Assembly (NCBI GenBank): GCA_020072585.1 | Contig: JAIQGL010000004.1 | Coordinates: 1 to 64,000 of the forward strand | Direction: 5' to 3' | Source: Terriglobia bacterium | GTDB taxonomy: Bacteria > Acidobacteriota > Terriglobia > Terriglobales > Acidobacteriaceae | DNA: 64,000 nt | Shown here: piece after piece, positions 6,914 to 16,746 of the stretch | Layout: each line of letters starts with the position of its first letter | Numbering within the stretch: position 1 is the first letter of the stretch | Notes under the pieces: model-generated | Told to the model about the DNA's origin: nothing | Database searches by the model: none | The model's input: the letters and a program-made list of their open reading frames with translations, nothing else | Made by a program: the position numbers and the translations under genes

Positions 6914-9340
6914 TCACTCGCTTCTGAGCGCGATCAGCGGGTCCACCTTCGTCACCCGGCGTGCAGGCACGTAACTTGCCGCAAAGCCCACAGCCAGAAA
7001 CATCAGCGCCACACCCGCAAACGTCACGGGATCGTTGACCGTGGTCTCAAACAGCAGCGCCCGCATCACTCGCGAAAAGACCAGCGCGGCCGCGATGCCG
7101 GCAACCAGTCCAACGCAGATTACGCGCATACCCTGCATCAGGACCATGCGCATCACTTCGCCACTCTGCGCGCCCAGAGCCATACGTATCCCTATTTCCC
7201 GAGTACGCTGGCTTACCATCAATGCAGTCACGCCGCTTAATCCAGTGGCCGCGATCACTAATGCCAGCCCTGAGAACAGTACCAGTAGAAGAGTTGTAAG
7301 CCGCGATTGCACCAGCGCGTCGCCGCGCAGTTCATTGAGCGTTTCTATCGTGTTGACAGGTTGTTCCGGATCGACTGAGAAGACAGCCTCGCGCACCTGC
7401 TGTGCGAAATTCATGGGATTGCCGGCGGTCTTCACCAGCAGGCTGCCGACCATGGGCATTTGCGCGAACGACAGATAGGCTGTGTCCAGTGCTTCCTTGT
7501 CCAGACCGTAATACTTCACGTCACCCACCACGCCCACAATTTTCAGCCAGGTTTTCCCGTTGTCCGCGGAGATGCGTTTGCCGATGGGGTCTTCATTCGG
7601 GAAATAGTGGCGCGCCAGCGACCGGCTGATGATGACAACCTGGGGCGCCTCGGCGTTGTCGTGCGGCGAGAAAAACCTGCCGCTGATCAACGGAACGCCC
7701 AGCAGCTGAAAGCAATCCGGCGACGCAATGTTAAGGTCCGCTGTTGGCAGCGCTTCATGTTCGCCCATCGCCCGGCCTTCCACCGTGAACGTCTGGTTAT
7801 ATGGATGCCCCGGCGCCAGTGGTGCTCCGCTGTTCACACCCACCGCCAGAACGCCCGGCGTTCCTTCCAGTTTGCGCATGACGCGATCAAAAAATTGAAT
7901 CATGTCAGGGTTGGAGTGGTACTTGCTGAAGTTCAGAGGAATGTTGGCCGTAAGCACGTTCTCAGGGCTGTACCCGGCGTTGACCTGCTGTAGCTTGATA
8001 AAGCTTCGGGCCATCAGGCCGGCCGCAATCAGCAGCACAAAACTCAGCGCAACTTGTCCGGCCACCAGAACGTTGCGCAGACGCACACCGCCGCTCTTCA
8101 CCGTGGCATTCGCGCTGCCTTCCTTGAGCGAGTTCACCAGGTTCAGCCGTTGGGAGAGTGCCGGTATTGATCCGAAGATCAGGCCGGTGAGAACGGAAAC
8201 ACCCAGCGTGAACAGCAGGACTTCCAGGCTGATGCGGACTTCAGCCGCGCGCGTGGTAAAACGGCCGACAAAGCGCACCAACAACTCCAGGCAACCGGAA
8301 GCCATCAGCAGGCCCAGCAATCCGCCGCCCAGACTAAGCAACGTGCTTTCCGTTAGCAGTTGGCGGAGAAGCCTGCTGCGGTTGGCGCCCAGTGCGGCGC
8401 GTACCGCCATTTCCTGTTCGCGGCGCATGATTCGCGCCAGCGCCAGGTTGGCTACATTGGCGCATGCAATCAACAACACCAGTCCGGCAGTGCCCAGCAA
8501 AACCAGCAACATGGGACGCACCTGATGCGTAAGCTGGTTTTGCAGTCCGTCCATGCTGGCGTTGAATCCGCGCGACGCCGGATAGTCAGCCGGATATTGT
8601 TGTTGCAGCCGTGCAGCCACAAGGCTCACATCGCTGTTCCCTTGCCTTACGTCCGTGCCTGGTTTGAGCCGTCCGAAAGCCTGCATCATGCGTGCACCGC
8701 GGTTTGCCATCGCCTGTGGCGACGAGCTGAAGGGGCACGCAACCGTCGGCATGTAAACGTCGTTTTCGCGCGGATACTGCGGCACCGGCGGCAGCACGCC
8801 CACCACGGTATGCACCTTGTCATTCATGCGAAAGTGCCGGCCAAGAATGCCCGCATCGCCGCCATAGCGTGTCTTCCAGTAGCTGTAGCTCAGTATCAGC
8901 ACTGCGTCAGCGCCAGAGATATTGTCCGCGGAGGTAAAAAAGCGGCCCAGATATGGCTGAATGCCCAGCAGGTCAAAGAAGTGCGCGGAGACCACGCCTG
9001 TTCTTACTTCGTTCGGCTCCTGCCCGTCCAGCAGGACGAATGACATTTGATGGTACTCCTCAATTTGCGCCAGTGACTTCGCCTGCTCGCGATAGTCATG
9101 GATCTCCTTGACTGAGAAGCCGATATTCAAAGCGTTCGCTTTGGGAAAGTCCTGTTGCAGCACCACCAGTTCCTTGCCTTGCGCGTATGGCAGCGGCTTT
9201 AGCAACACACCATAAACCACGCTAAAGAGCGCCGTGTTCGCGCCGATGCCCAGTGCCAATGCCAGCAACGCCACCAGCGTAAAGCCAGGGTTCTTCCGCA
9301 ACATGCGAAAACCGTAACGCAGGTCCTGAATGAATGTCAT
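6914..9340 (-). CDS. ADOP-family MacB/FtsX-like permease
   Basis: 808 residues. It has the architecture of the acidobacterial duplicated orphan permease family. The sequence runs: [15 protein letters not shown] and a first membrane helix; a MacB-type periplasmic domain to about 260; an FtsX block with three helices near 280-400; then a fourth helix (about 425), a second periplasmic domain and a final FtsX block (680-800) with the [13 protein letters not shown] motif. The family resembles MacB permeases but lacks its own ATPase gene next door, as here. The substrate is unknown. GGAG lies seven bases before the ATG. The divergent broken AraC gene begins 350 bases upstream. Confidence 0.93.
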   Translation of the reverse strand: MTFIQDLRYGFRMLRKNPGFTLVALLALALGIGANTALFSVVYGVLLKPLPYAQGKELVVLQQDFPKANALNIGFSVKEIHDYREQAKSLAQIEEYHQMSFVLLDGQEPNEVRTGVVSAHFFDLLGIQPYLGRFFTSADNISGADAVLILSYSYWKTRYGGDAGILGRHFRMNDKVHTVVGVLPPVPQYPRENDVYMPTVACPFSSSPQAMANRGARMMQAFGRLKPGTDVRQGNSDVSLVAARLQQQYPADYPASRGFNASMDGLQNQLTHQVRPMLLVLLGTAGLVLLIACANVANLALARIMRREQEMAVRAALGANRSRLLRQLLTESTLLSLGGGLLGLLMASGCLELLVRFVGRFTTRAAEVRISLEVLLFTLGVSVLTGLIFGSIPALSQRLNLVNSLKEGSANATVKSGGVRLRNVLVAGQVALSFVLLIAAGLMARSFIKLQQVNAGYSPENVLTANIPLNFSKYHSNPDMIQFFDRVMRKLEGTPGVLAVGVNSGAPLAPGHPYNQTFTVEGRAMGEHEALPTADLNIASPDCFQLLGVPLISGRFFSPHDNAEAPQVVIISRSLARHYFPNEDPIGKRISADNGKTWLKIVGVVGDVKYYGLDKEALDTAYLSFAQMPMVGSLLVKTAGNPMNFAQQVREAVFSVDPEQPVNTIETLNELRGDALVQSRLTTLLLVLFSGLALVIAATGLSGVTALMVSQRTREIGIRMALGAQSGEVMRMVLMQGMRVICVGLVAGIAAALVFSRVMRALLFETTVNDPVTFAGVALMFLAVGFAASYVPARRVTKVDPLIALRSE

Positions 9341-9690
9341 AAGAGCTTCTCCAAATCTGTTACGCGCGTCTCCTATTCAATACTGCGTTCACTTCAGAGT
9401 CTTGTACCAATGCAAGGCTTGCTGAGATTTATACGCCCCTTGATGGCCAGGGGTTTGCTCTTACTCGATGCGGCAACATTTGCAAGGCATTTGCCGAACC
9501 GACTGGGCTATTGGTCTAAGTTATTGATAAAGCACCCTAAAAAGGGGATTATGGTTCACCCTGGTGGTCAGTCAGGTGTTCGCAAATGAGCATTGACTGC
9601 GCGGAAACGAACAGCCAGCGTGCTGAAAGGTAACACTTTCGTTTCCAGATCAGTCAAAATAAAGCGGGGCAAATAGCGGTAGTAAAAGAG
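9341..9690. other. Divergent intergenic region
   Basis: No intact gene. It separates the ADOP gene from the decayed AraC gene and should hold the ADOP promoter. Short minus-strand frames here are shadows. I see no clear -35/-10 pair. Confidence 0.4.
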
Positions 9691-10452
9691 GTGAGTTTGT
9701 CCAGATCGCTCAACATGGGCCAGTTCTTCGGGAATATTACGGAACGATGGGCTGTAGATTCCGTGGTGGTAAACCGCCTGGTCCACAAGCAGGCGCGCGC
9801 ACTTCCCAGCCATGCTCATCAGGCCGGATTTGTCTCTCTTATGCTGGAAGGGCAGTACCGTGAAACAGCAGGCTTCACCCAGCTTGGCTAATTCAAGCCT
9901 GAATTGTTGAGTGACCTGGATCTCGCCTTCACCGCCACTTATCTGCGGTCCGTCATCGATCTATCAGGCGCACAGCCGGCATGGGACCTTATGGACCTTT
10001 ATCGCCGTATCACCACCCGCCAGGGAAATCAGCTGGATCTTGAATCGCGTGCGGTTGCTCTGGCGTTTTCCATCGTGCGCCGCTCCGCGCGTGTACCGCG
10101 TGATCTACAGTCACTGCGGCGTGCCTGTGAATATGTTCACGCCCATTTCGGCCAGAACCTCACTTTGGCCCAGGTCGCGCGCGCCGCCGGCATTCATCCT
10201 GTATATCTGGGGCAGGTTTTCCGGCAGGAATTCGGGGAAACGCTGGGTGAATATCTGAATCGCATCCGCGTACGTGCCGCCGCGGAGTCCCTGGCCAACT
10301 CTGATCTTCCGCTCAGCACCATCGCGCTCGACTTTGGTTTTTATGACCAGAGCCATTTCACCCGGATTTTCCGCCAGCTCACCGGCGCAACGCCTGCCGT
10401 GTTCCGCGCGGACTACGCATCCCGCAAGACCTCTTTTTCTGCGGTGCATTAA
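9691..10452 (+). pseudogene. Broken AraC-family regulator
   Basis: One frame carries both halves of an AraC regulator. 9691-9888 encodes part of the cupin-like sensor (LPSHAHQAGFVSLMLEGQY), then TAA stops it at 9889-9891. The same frame resumes to 10452 with the full C-terminal double HTH (LAQVARAAGIHPVYLGQVF ... IALDFGFYDQSHFTRIFRQ). The sensor is also shorter than usual: after the GQYRE strand the expected 50-60 residues with the second half of the cupin are missing. So there is a nonsense codon and probably a deletion. The HTH half could still be made from the TTG at 9904, but lacks its sensor. It may once have controlled the divergent ADOP gene (inference). Confidence 0.7.
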
Positions 10453-10495
10453 TCCCCGGAAACAAATCAGCTATTTTTTTAGGTAAGGCCTTCCT

Positions 10496-10771
10496 TCAGG
10501 CGGTTTTTCTCTCTCGCCGCAGCACTTCCACCTGTCCTTCAATTTGCCGCAACGTGAATTGCCGGGCACATCTGGCGCACAGCCAGAAGTTTTCGATTGC
10601 TTTGTTCCTGGTTGGGAAGCCAAAAAATCTGCCGCCATCCATGCGCATCAGGACTTTTGAGCATTGCGGATTGGCACACTTCGAGATCATAGATCGGTGA
10701 ATCGGTGGCTGCTTCTGACTATTGTTTTGACGCGAATCTGCCGCGCCATGCCGCCTGCTAATCGGAAGCAC
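10496..10771 (-). CDS. Small zinc-ribbon protein
   Basis: 91 residues from a GTG, or 64 from the ATG at 10690 (MISKCANPQC), which matches the domain start better. The pattern C-x4-C ... L-C-x2-C (CANPQC and LCARC) is a zinc ribbon. A basic C-terminus (VLRRERK) follows. It is a single gene convergent with the AraC remnant. The role is unknown; nucleic-acid binding or regulation is possible. Confidence 0.6.
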   Translation of the reverse strand: MLPISRRHGAADSRQNNSQKQPPIHRSMISKCANPQCSKVLMRMDGGRFFGFPTRNKAIENFWLCARCARQFTLRQIEGQVEVLRRERKTA

Positions 10772-10892
10772 CCGAACCAGGCGACTTGAAATCCAGGCGC
10801 CCTGAAAAACCGGGCATCCGGAAGAACACAGTCACTCTGGAACAACGAACAATGACTTGTCAGCACTCGTCCCAGACTGCTGTAAACTGCTC

Positions 10893-11711
10893 ATGTCAAC
10901 CCCAACTCCAGAAGAGGCAGCGGAACTCGTGGCAGAAACCGTACTTGAAACCCGCGCATTGCGCCGGACCTTTGGTCCGCTGGTCGCCGTCGACGATCTC
11001 AATCTCACGGTGGAGAAGCAGCAGTTCTATGGCTTTCTGGGCCCGAACGGAGCAGGCAAATCCACCACCATCAAGATGCTGACTGGCCTGCTGCGTCCTA
11101 CCAGCGGTGAGGTGCGGATTCTTGGCCGCGACCTTGCGCGGGAGAGTGTTGAGATCAAGCGGCGCATTGGCGTGGTGCCGGAAGGGCTGGCGTTGTTTGA
11201 ACGGCTCACCGGCGCGCAGCTTCTGAATTTTGTCGGGCGCATGTATGGCCTGGATCGCGCCCGCGCCGCTGAGCGCAGCGCGGAGCTGCTGGAATTCATG
11301 GACCTGAAGGACTCGGCGGACAAGCTGGTCGCTGACTACTCGCACGGCATGAAGAAGAAGACGGCTCTCGCCGCCGCCGTGATTCACGGCCCGGAAATAC
11401 TTTTTCTTGACGAACCCTTTGAAGGCGTTGATGCCGTTGCCGCCACCACGCTCAAGCGTCTCTTGCAGCGCTTTATCTCCCACGGTGGCACGGTTTTCCT
11501 CACCTCGCACGTTCTTGAGGTCGTGGAGCGTCTCTGCACGCACATCGGCATTATTCAGAACGGGCGCCTCGTTGCATCCGGATCGCTGGAAGAGTTGCGC
11601 ACCGGTGTGCAGATCGCCGGGCATGACCACTCTCCACTCACTCTGGAAGAAATATTCCTACAGGTCGTCGGCGGCGCCAAGCAGGATGCGGAGGTGCTCT
11701 CCTGGCTCTAG
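10893..11711 (+). CDS. ABC transporter ATP-binding protein
   Basis: 272 residues from the ATG at 10893 (an in-frame TTG at 10857 is unlikely). The nucleotide-binding domain is complete: Walker A GPNGAGKST (residues 50-58), signature YSHGMKKK in place of LSGGQ, Walker B EILFLDEPFEG, and the H-loop TSHVLE. It belongs to the export class (DRA/CcmA-like) that works with ABC-2-type permeases. The next gene, 32 bases downstream, encodes a large permease, so the two form one exporter. The substrate is unknown. Confidence 0.92.
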   Translation: MSTPTPEEAAELVAETVLETRALRRTFGPLVAVDDLNLTVEKQQFYGFLGPNGAGKSTTIKMLTGLLRPTSGEVRILGRDLARESVEIKRRIGVVPEGLALFERLTGAQLLNFVGRMYGLDRARAAERSAELLEFMDLKDSADKLVADYSHGMKKKTALAAAVIHGPEILFLDEPFEGVDAVAATTLKRLLQRFISHGGTVFLTSHVLEVVERLCTHIGIIQNGRLVASGSLEELRTGVQIAGHDHSPLTLEEIFLQVVGGAKQDAEVLSWL

Positions 11712-11743
11712 CCGACTCCAACAATCATTTCTTTTTGTTGCTG

Positions 11744-13315
11744 ATGTTGCGATGGCGGCTGTTTGTGAACTCTCTGCGCCGTGCCAACCGTCGCGCTGAG
11801 CTGGGAATGCAGGTGCTCTGGTTCATCTTTGGCGGTGGATTCATTTTCCTGCTCTGTGTCGCCTTTTTTGGCGGGACGTACGGCCTGTTGCAGACGGGGC
11901 GGTCCGATCTTCTCGATCTGTTGCTGCTGGGGCTGTTTCTTCTCTGGCAGCTTGCTCCCATTTTGTTTGAAGGTTATTCGCCGGGCCTGAGCTTTCGCGA
12001 AGTAGCGCGTTATCCAATTTCTTTCCGCCTGTATTTCCTCCTCAACCTCGTCTATGGACTTTCCGATCCCGCCGCCATTACCTGCCTGCTCTGCCTGTTC
12101 AGTATGTGGCTGGCGGTGCTGCTGGCAAAGCCTGAGCTTGCTCTTCTGGCGGCGCTGGCTTTCCTGCTGTTTGGCCTCTTCAACCTGCTGTGCAACCGGA
12201 TCATTGTCGGCCTCTTCGAACGTTTCCAAAGCACGCGCAAAGGCCGTGAGCGCATGGTTCTATTGACGCTCGTTATTCTTCTGCTTCCACAATTGTTGCA
12301 GTTCGCCACCGGCGCATGGACCACGGGCCGGGCTTTCAGGCTTCCCCACTGGGTGCTCACCGCATTTTCCTGGCTGCGCGAGTTTATGCCTCCCGGCTTG
12401 ACCGCCCGCATCTTCCTTTTCGAGAACGGCGCCGAACTCAGGGCTATTGCCGGATTGCTTCTCTTCATCGGACTCACTCTACTGCTGCTGTTCCGCCAGG
12501 TGCATGCCGTCTTTCGGGGTGAGATCTACGCGGAAACCTATACGGTCCGCCGCGATCTCAAGGTTCACCAGGGCTGGCGCGTTCCTGCTGTCGATGAAGT
12601 CACCTCCGCCATCGTGGAAAAGGAGATGCGCTACCTCCGGCAGAATTCCCGGCTATTGCTGCAATTGATCTATCCGCCCATTATTTTTCTTCTGCTGGCT
12701 TTCAATGGATCGGCCCGCAAACTTCCCTTTGCCGGAAAACCTGCTGGGCTTCTTGCCGGTCTCGCCGGCTTCCTGCTTCTCTCTTTGCCGAATATGGCCT
12801 ACAACACCTTTGGCATGGACAAAGAAGCCTTCGGCCGCTGGCTGCTTTCTCCCCTGCCGTTGCGTAAAGTTCTGCTGGCCAAGAACCTCACCCACGGCGG
12901 CATTCTTACTGTCCTTTACCTGGTAGTGGCCGTGATCGTTGTGGCTATCACACACGTTGCTCTTTTACAGGTGGCAACGGTCACGGTGGGCTTCTTCGCG
13001 GTGCTGGTTGTTCAACTTGGTGCCGGGGACCTTATCTCCGTGCATTGGCCCAAGCGCATTGAGCTTGGCCAGATGAGCTCCAGAATGGCCTCTAATGCCG
13101 CGGGCGTCGCCTCACTTCTTGTTGTTCTTCCACTCGTGGCCATTTGGGGCCTGGTAGCTTTTGCTGCAAGGTATTGGCAACTTCCCTGGTTGCCTCTGGT
13201 GCTTGGCATCGCTATTTTTTTCGGCGGACTCAAGCTTTATTCCTTTCTTTTGGACCGCTCGGTCGCCTACATTTACGGCCATATTGAGGAAATCACAGGC
13301 AACCTTGGCGCCTGA
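11744..13315 (+). CDS. ABC transporter permease, large multi-pass
   Basis: 523 residues from the ATG at 11744; three upstream in-frame TTG/CTG codons are less likely. About twelve hydrophobic segments alternate with short polar loops. A cytoplasmic loop near 270-305 (VRRDLKVHQGWR ... EKEMRYLRQNSR) separates two membrane halves. It resembles the ABC-2 permeases that partner single ATPases in Acidobacteriota. It is cotranscribed with 10893-11711 and forms the membrane part of the same transporter. Confidence 0.85.
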   Translation: MLRWRLFVNSLRRANRRAELGMQVLWFIFGGGFIFLLCVAFFGGTYGLLQTGRSDLLDLLLLGLFLLWQLAPILFEGYSPGLSFREVARYPISFRLYFLLNLVYGLSDPAAITCLLCLFSMWLAVLLAKPELALLAALAFLLFGLFNLLCNRIIVGLFERFQSTRKGRERMVLLTLVILLLPQLLQFATGAWTTGRAFRLPHWVLTAFSWLREFMPPGLTARIFLFENGAELRAIAGLLLFIGLTLLLLFRQVHAVFRGEIYAETYTVRRDLKVHQGWRVPAVDEVTSAIVEKEMRYLRQNSRLLLQLIYPPIIFLLLAFNGSARKLPFAGKPAGLLAGLAGFLLLSLPNMAYNTFGMDKEAFGRWLLSPLPLRKVLLAKNLTHGGILTVLYLVVAVIVVAITHVALLQVATVTVGFFAVLVVQLGAGDLISVHWPKRIELGQMSSRMASNAAGVASLLVVLPLVAIWGLVAFAARYWQLPWLPLVLGIAIFFGGLKLYSFLLDRSVAYIYGHIEEITGNLGA

Positions 13316-13478
13316 TGTCAGAAAGCCCTGATTTCCCGGAAAAAATTACGAGTCTCTGCTGCTCAACAGCTCTAATTGTCTTTTACTTTCAACTACATAT
13401 AGTGGTTCTACAGTTGCCTTAACACATATCGATTGGATCGCTTGAATTCCAGATTTTTGAGAATTTTTGGAGAAAGTT

Positions 13479-13718
13479 GTGCAGCAAGATAAGCCTATAA
13501 AAAAATTCGGAGAGGTTGCATACCCAAGCGGAGCAACCGTTCCAACTTCTGGTATGTGGCGCACCGGCCACAAGGAGTGTTTTAACGCTCCGGATCTGTG
13601 GCTGCGCAGACAGGCAACATTCCCTCCCTGCCCCGGCTGTGGCCTGGATGCAGGCTTCCATTTGCTGGAAAAGATCGTGCATATTTCTGAAGACCCAGAC
13701 TTTCAAGAACCAGCCTAA
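13479..13718 (+). CDS. Small zinc-ribbon protein
   Basis: 79 residues from GTG at 13479, which has GGAG six bases upstream; a TTG at 13469-13467 region is worse. The body has the pattern SGMWRTGHKEC, then W-L-R-R-x-x-T-F-P-P-C-P-x-C-G, a knuckle seen in small bacterial zinc-ribbon proteins of unknown role. It stands alone behind the ABC exporter. Composition and ribosome site support a real gene. Confidence 0.6.
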   Translation: MQQDKPIKKFGEVAYPSGATVPTSGMWRTGHKECFNAPDLWLRRQATFPPCPGCGLDAGFHLLEKIVHISEDPDFQEPA

Positions 13719-13729
13719 GCGCGGATAGC

Positions 13730-13888
13730 ATGCTGCTCTACGGATTGGTGGAGTTTGGACAGGAAGCTGCTGGCCTTCTTGGAGCATATCTACGGAACAA
13801 AGGTCGCTCTATATGGCTGCGATGGAAAGGTAAAATCGGTAGAACACGTACCAGCACAAGGACTGATATACCCCCTCTGAGTGAATGA
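13730..13888 (+). CDS. Possible 52-residue protein
   Basis: ATG at 13730, stop TGA at 13886-13888. The peptide begins with a weakly hydrophobic half (LYGLVEFGQEAAGLLGAYL) and ends basic (WLRWKGKIGRTRT). There is no clear ribosome site. It could be a small membrane-associated protein or chance; I keep it only as a candidate. Confidence 0.25.
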   Translation: MLLYGLVEFGQEAAGLLGAYLRNKGRSIWLRWKGKIGRTRTSTRTDIPPLSE

Positions 13889-13959
13889 ATACTGCTCACG
13901 CTGAATTCAGCCTGGCTTCCTGCAAGTTATAATTGCTTCCAGAACGCCTGGGGGTAATG

Positions 13960-15012
13960 ATGAAACAAAGCGATAGGAAACGGGCCATTGCCGGTACACT
14001 GGTGAGCGCGCTGCTGCTCTCACTTTCCACACCTTGTTTTGCGGATTTCCAATACACAGAAACCAGCAAGATCACCGGAGGCGCCGCCGCCGGCGCCATG
14101 AAGTTTGTGGGTGTTTTCAGCAAGGATGCCCGTCAGGCCACGCAGGGCACAACTTCCACCATCAGCTTCAAGGGCAACAAAATGCGGCGTGAAGACAGCC
14201 TGGGACAAATCGAGATCATTGACCTTGACGCCCGCAAGATCACGCAAATTGATACTAAAAAGAAGACTTATTCTGAGATGACGTTTGACGAGATGCGGGC
14301 TCGCATGGAAGAAGCCCGCAAGAAAGCTGCGGAGCAACAGGCCAAACACAACAAGGAACAGGGCAACGTAAAATTCGTTCCCAAGATCGCGGTCACCCCG
14401 GGAACCGGCACTAGGAAAATTCTCGACTACACCGCCAAAGAGATGAAAGTCCGCGTCGACATGGAGATGACTTCCGACGATCCCAAAACCAAAGGCCAGA
14501 CCGCGAACATATGGGTCAACTCAGATGCATGGATCGCGCCTGTGAAGGGCTATGACGAGGTAAAGCACTTCTACATGCGTATGGCCAAGGAACTGGACTG
14601 GGTCCCCGGAGCGGTTCTGGGTGCAAACCCGCAGATCACGCCTGCCATGGAGGAGTACCGCAAGAGTGCCGCGGCCTTGAACGGCATGCCGTTGTTTTCA
14701 CTCGTCAGCGTAGGTATGGCCGGACAGCCGGGGCAAGCCGGCGCGCCTCAGGCTTCCAATGACGACCAGAAACAGTCCAGCGGTAACCCGCTCACCAAGG
14801 GCATTGGCGGACTCTTTGGCAAGAAGAAAAAGAAAGATGACGACGCACAACAGGATAAATCTGGCTCGTCAAACGCCGCTCCCAGTGGCACGCCCGGTTC
14901 GCTCATGGACACCACGGTTGAAGTGACGTCTATTTCGAACAACACCGTTGACGGCAGCTTGTTCAAGATCCCTGAAGGATACAAGCAGATACAGGCCAAA
15001 GGCGCGCAGTAA
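13960..15012 (+). CDS. Secreted protein with DUF4412-like domain
   Basis: 350 residues from the ATG at 13960; GGGGG lies five bases upstream and another ATG sits at 13957. A signal peptide (residues 1-28, cut near CFA|DF) leads a beta-rich domain with KGNKMRREDSLGQIEIIDLDARKITQIDTKKKTYSEMTFDEM-type strands, as in DUF4412 outer-membrane/periplasmic proteins. A Lys/Gln-rich helix follows (120-140), then more strands to 240. The tail is low complexity with a KKKKK run near 285. Its neighbours do not indicate a role. Confidence 0.75.
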   Translation: MKQSDRKRAIAGTLVSALLLSLSTPCFADFQYTETSKITGGAAAGAMKFVGVFSKDARQATQGTTSTISFKGNKMRREDSLGQIEIIDLDARKITQIDTKKKTYSEMTFDEMRARMEEARKKAAEQQAKHNKEQGNVKFVPKIAVTPGTGTRKILDYTAKEMKVRVDMEMTSDDPKTKGQTANIWVNSDAWIAPVKGYDEVKHFYMRMAKELDWVPGAVLGANPQITPAMEEYRKSAAALNGMPLFSLVSVGMAGQPGQAGAPQASNDDQKQSSGNPLTKGIGGLFGKKKKKDDDAQQDKSGSSNAAPSGTPGSLMDTTVEVTSISNNTVDGSLFKIPEGYKQIQAKGAQ

Positions 15013-15065
15013 GTTTTTCTCTGGGGAAGAAAAGTAACAGGAAAAAGAAAACGCCATCCCGAGAA

Positions 15066-15106
15066 GCCCTATATGTCCGCGCTTTTTTCTAGCGGACGTA
15101 TAGGGC
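15066..15106. repeat. Long stem-loop between convergent genes
   Basis: A 15-bp stem with one G-T pair (15066-15080 with 15092-15106) encloses an 11-base loop containing TTTTTT. It lies between the stops of two convergent genes. It could act as a bidirectional terminator or be a small mobile hairpin element. Confidence 0.5.
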
Positions 15107-15151
15107 CCGGGGGACCCGCTCCGCAACAGATGGCGACCGCGTGTCTCGCAC

Positions 15152-15613
15152 TTACTTCGTCCCTTTTTTCCTTTTTCGCGACCAGTTCTCCAGCCAATAC
15201 TTGAGTGACGCGCATTCCTGGATCACCGCTTCCAGCTTCGGAATCGTCGTCTTCAACTCATTCTCTTCCACAATTCCGTCGGCCATGGTGTTGGCTATGC
15301 CCTCCAGGGCAACGCCAACATCCTTAATAAGGTTGGAAATGGCCCTGAATTCTTCTTCTGACGTCTGCTTAGGATCGGGGATCTTGAACGCCACCCGCCC
15401 GGCCTGGCTCTCCAGCAGGTCCAGCGGTTCATAATTGCGCAGAATAGTACAGATTCTGGGTAGCAGATAGGCGGGCAGGTGCCTGTCACCGCGCATCCAG
15501 TACATCAGGGACCGGTAGTTGGTGCCGAGTTGCTGCGCCAGCAGCCGCACATCATACTCGGCTTTGGCCTCAATCACCTGGCTAAGGACTGCGGGAAGGG
15601 TTTTGGCGGGCAC
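15152..15613 (-). CDS. HTH protein resembling phage CII-type regulators
   Basis: 153 residues from GTG. Residues 15-60 form an HTH: YDVRLLAQQLGTNYRSLMYWMRGDRHLPAYLLPRI, as in phage regulatory CII-like or Cro/C1-type domains. Helices with a heptad-like pattern follow (80-140) and a basic end (WSRKRKKGTK). It may be a domesticated phage regulator, but no other phage gene lies nearby. Confidence 0.65.
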   Translation of the reverse strand: MPAKTLPAVLSQVIEAKAEYDVRLLAQQLGTNYRSLMYWMRGDRHLPAYLLPRICTILRNYEPLDLLESQAGRVAFKIPDPKQTSEEEFRAISNLIKDVGVALEGIANTMADGIVEENELKTTIPKLEAVIQECASLKYWLENWSRKRKKGTK

Positions 15614-16041
15614 AAGATAATCCAGAGTTTGAGATTTGTCAGTTCAAAAACCGCGTCATTTTGAACGGTGAAAGTGCTCATTGTAGCTGAATTGCTTTCC
15701 CGCTATATACCAGTTGTAATAAAGATGAATACGGGGATAAGTGGTTTTGTTCTTGGTGTACTGATGGTTACATTTTCTATAATCTTTGCGACTGGACGAG
15801 CGCCCGGGGAAACAGTGGAGGATGGGATTTGACAAGAGCTGCGGTTCAGAAGTACTTTTCCAATCCAGATCAGCGACATATTTTCCTCACGGGTACTTCT
15901 CCTAAAGTCAGGGCTTTAGCGGCAATCTTTCCTTGTCGGCCTTGCCGGGTTGCATTGACAGGGGAATGCATGGCGCGGGGGCGTTTGATAGAAGTTGCTT
16001 GATAAGGTTGCTTTGACGGTTTGCCTGACCGGAGTCACACC
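15614..16041. other. Intergenic region before the PspA/ABC/AAA cluster
   Basis: It holds the divergent promoters of the HTH gene and of the cluster starting at 16042. A consensus TTGACA lies at 15955-15960, but I see no well-placed -10. A small reading frame at 15725-15832 is listed separately. Confidence 0.4.
15725..15832 (+). CDS. Possible 35-residue membrane peptide
   Basis: ATG at 15725, TGA at 15830-15832. Residues 5-23 are a hydrophobic segment (SGFVLGVLMVTFSIIFATG), followed by an acidic end. The ribosome site is weak (AATAAAG). It could be a small single-pass protein upstream of the envelope cluster, or chance. Confidence 0.3.
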   Translation: MNTGISGFVLGVLMVTFSIIFATGRAPGETVEDGI

Positions 16042-16731
16042 ATGAAGAAGTGGTACAACTATTTCGTTTCAGTCGATGAAGCCGGTAACCCCGTCGCGGG
16101 CGATGCGCAGGCCGCCGGCCAGCCGGGTGCTGCCGCGGCGCCAATGAGTCCCGCGCAGACCGTGGCTGAGATCGCCTCCAGCGTATCGGCAGAGCCAAAA
16201 TTCACCACGCCCGTCTCCACGGCCGGCTCATTCGAAGAAATTTATCAGGCGGCGGAAATCCCGCCTGCTCCTCAGGGTTATTCCATCATGAAGGTGGCTG
16301 ACATGCTCCAGAGCGAGCATATCCGCTCCATGCCAACGGATGTAAAGCGCTCCACGATTCTCGTCGCTCTGGATGCCGCCGGTGTGGATATCAAAGACGT
16401 GATTCAGGATGCGGTCCGCCGTGATAAGGCGCTCGATGGCTATGAACGAGTCCAGGAACGCGCCATCACTGACCTGGAAGCCAAAAAGAGCCAGGAAAAC
16501 GCCCAGATTCAGGCGGAGCTGGATAAATATGTCGCCGAGCAGCGGGCCAAAATTCAAAGCAACAATGATGACATCACCAAAGAGAAAGAGCGCTTCTTCG
16601 GCTGGCGACTGAAAAAGCAGCAGGAAGAAAAGAAGATCTCAGACGCTGTTGCGCCTTTCGTTACTGAGAACCCAATTACTAGCGGCGCCGGCAGTGCACC
16701 GCCCGCGCCCAAGCAAGGCCCAAAGACGTAA
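16042..16731 (+). CDS. Uncharacterised helical protein, first gene of the PspA cluster
   Basis: 229 residues from the ATG at 16042, which has GGAG nine bases upstream. It begins MKKWYNYFVSVDEAGNP, has an Ala/Pro/Gly-rich linker to about 75, then a conserved-looking segment (YSIMKVADMLQSEHIRSMP, ILVALDAAGVDIKDVI). A Glu/Lys/Gln-rich coiled coil spans roughly 125-205. There is no signal or membrane segment, so it should be cytoplasmic. It ends 15 bases before pspA and is likely cotranscribed. A soluble PspA partner that binds through its coiled coil is the obvious guess. I do not recognise a named family. Confidence 0.75.
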   Translation: MKKWYNYFVSVDEAGNPVAGDAQAAGQPGAAAAPMSPAQTVAEIASSVSAEPKFTTPVSTAGSFEEIYQAAEIPPAPQGYSIMKVADMLQSEHIRSMPTDVKRSTILVALDAAGVDIKDVIQDAVRRDKALDGYERVQERAITDLEAKKSQENAQIQAELDKYVAEQRAKIQSNNDDITKEKERFFGWRLKKQQEEKKISDAVAPFVTENPITSGAGSAPPAPKQGPKT

Positions 16732-16746
16732 GCAAAAGGAGCTTTT

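Noticed and set aside
15066-15106. tRNA or riboswitch
   Set aside because: A simple long hairpin with no cloverleaf or conserved aptamer parts, between two convergent stops.
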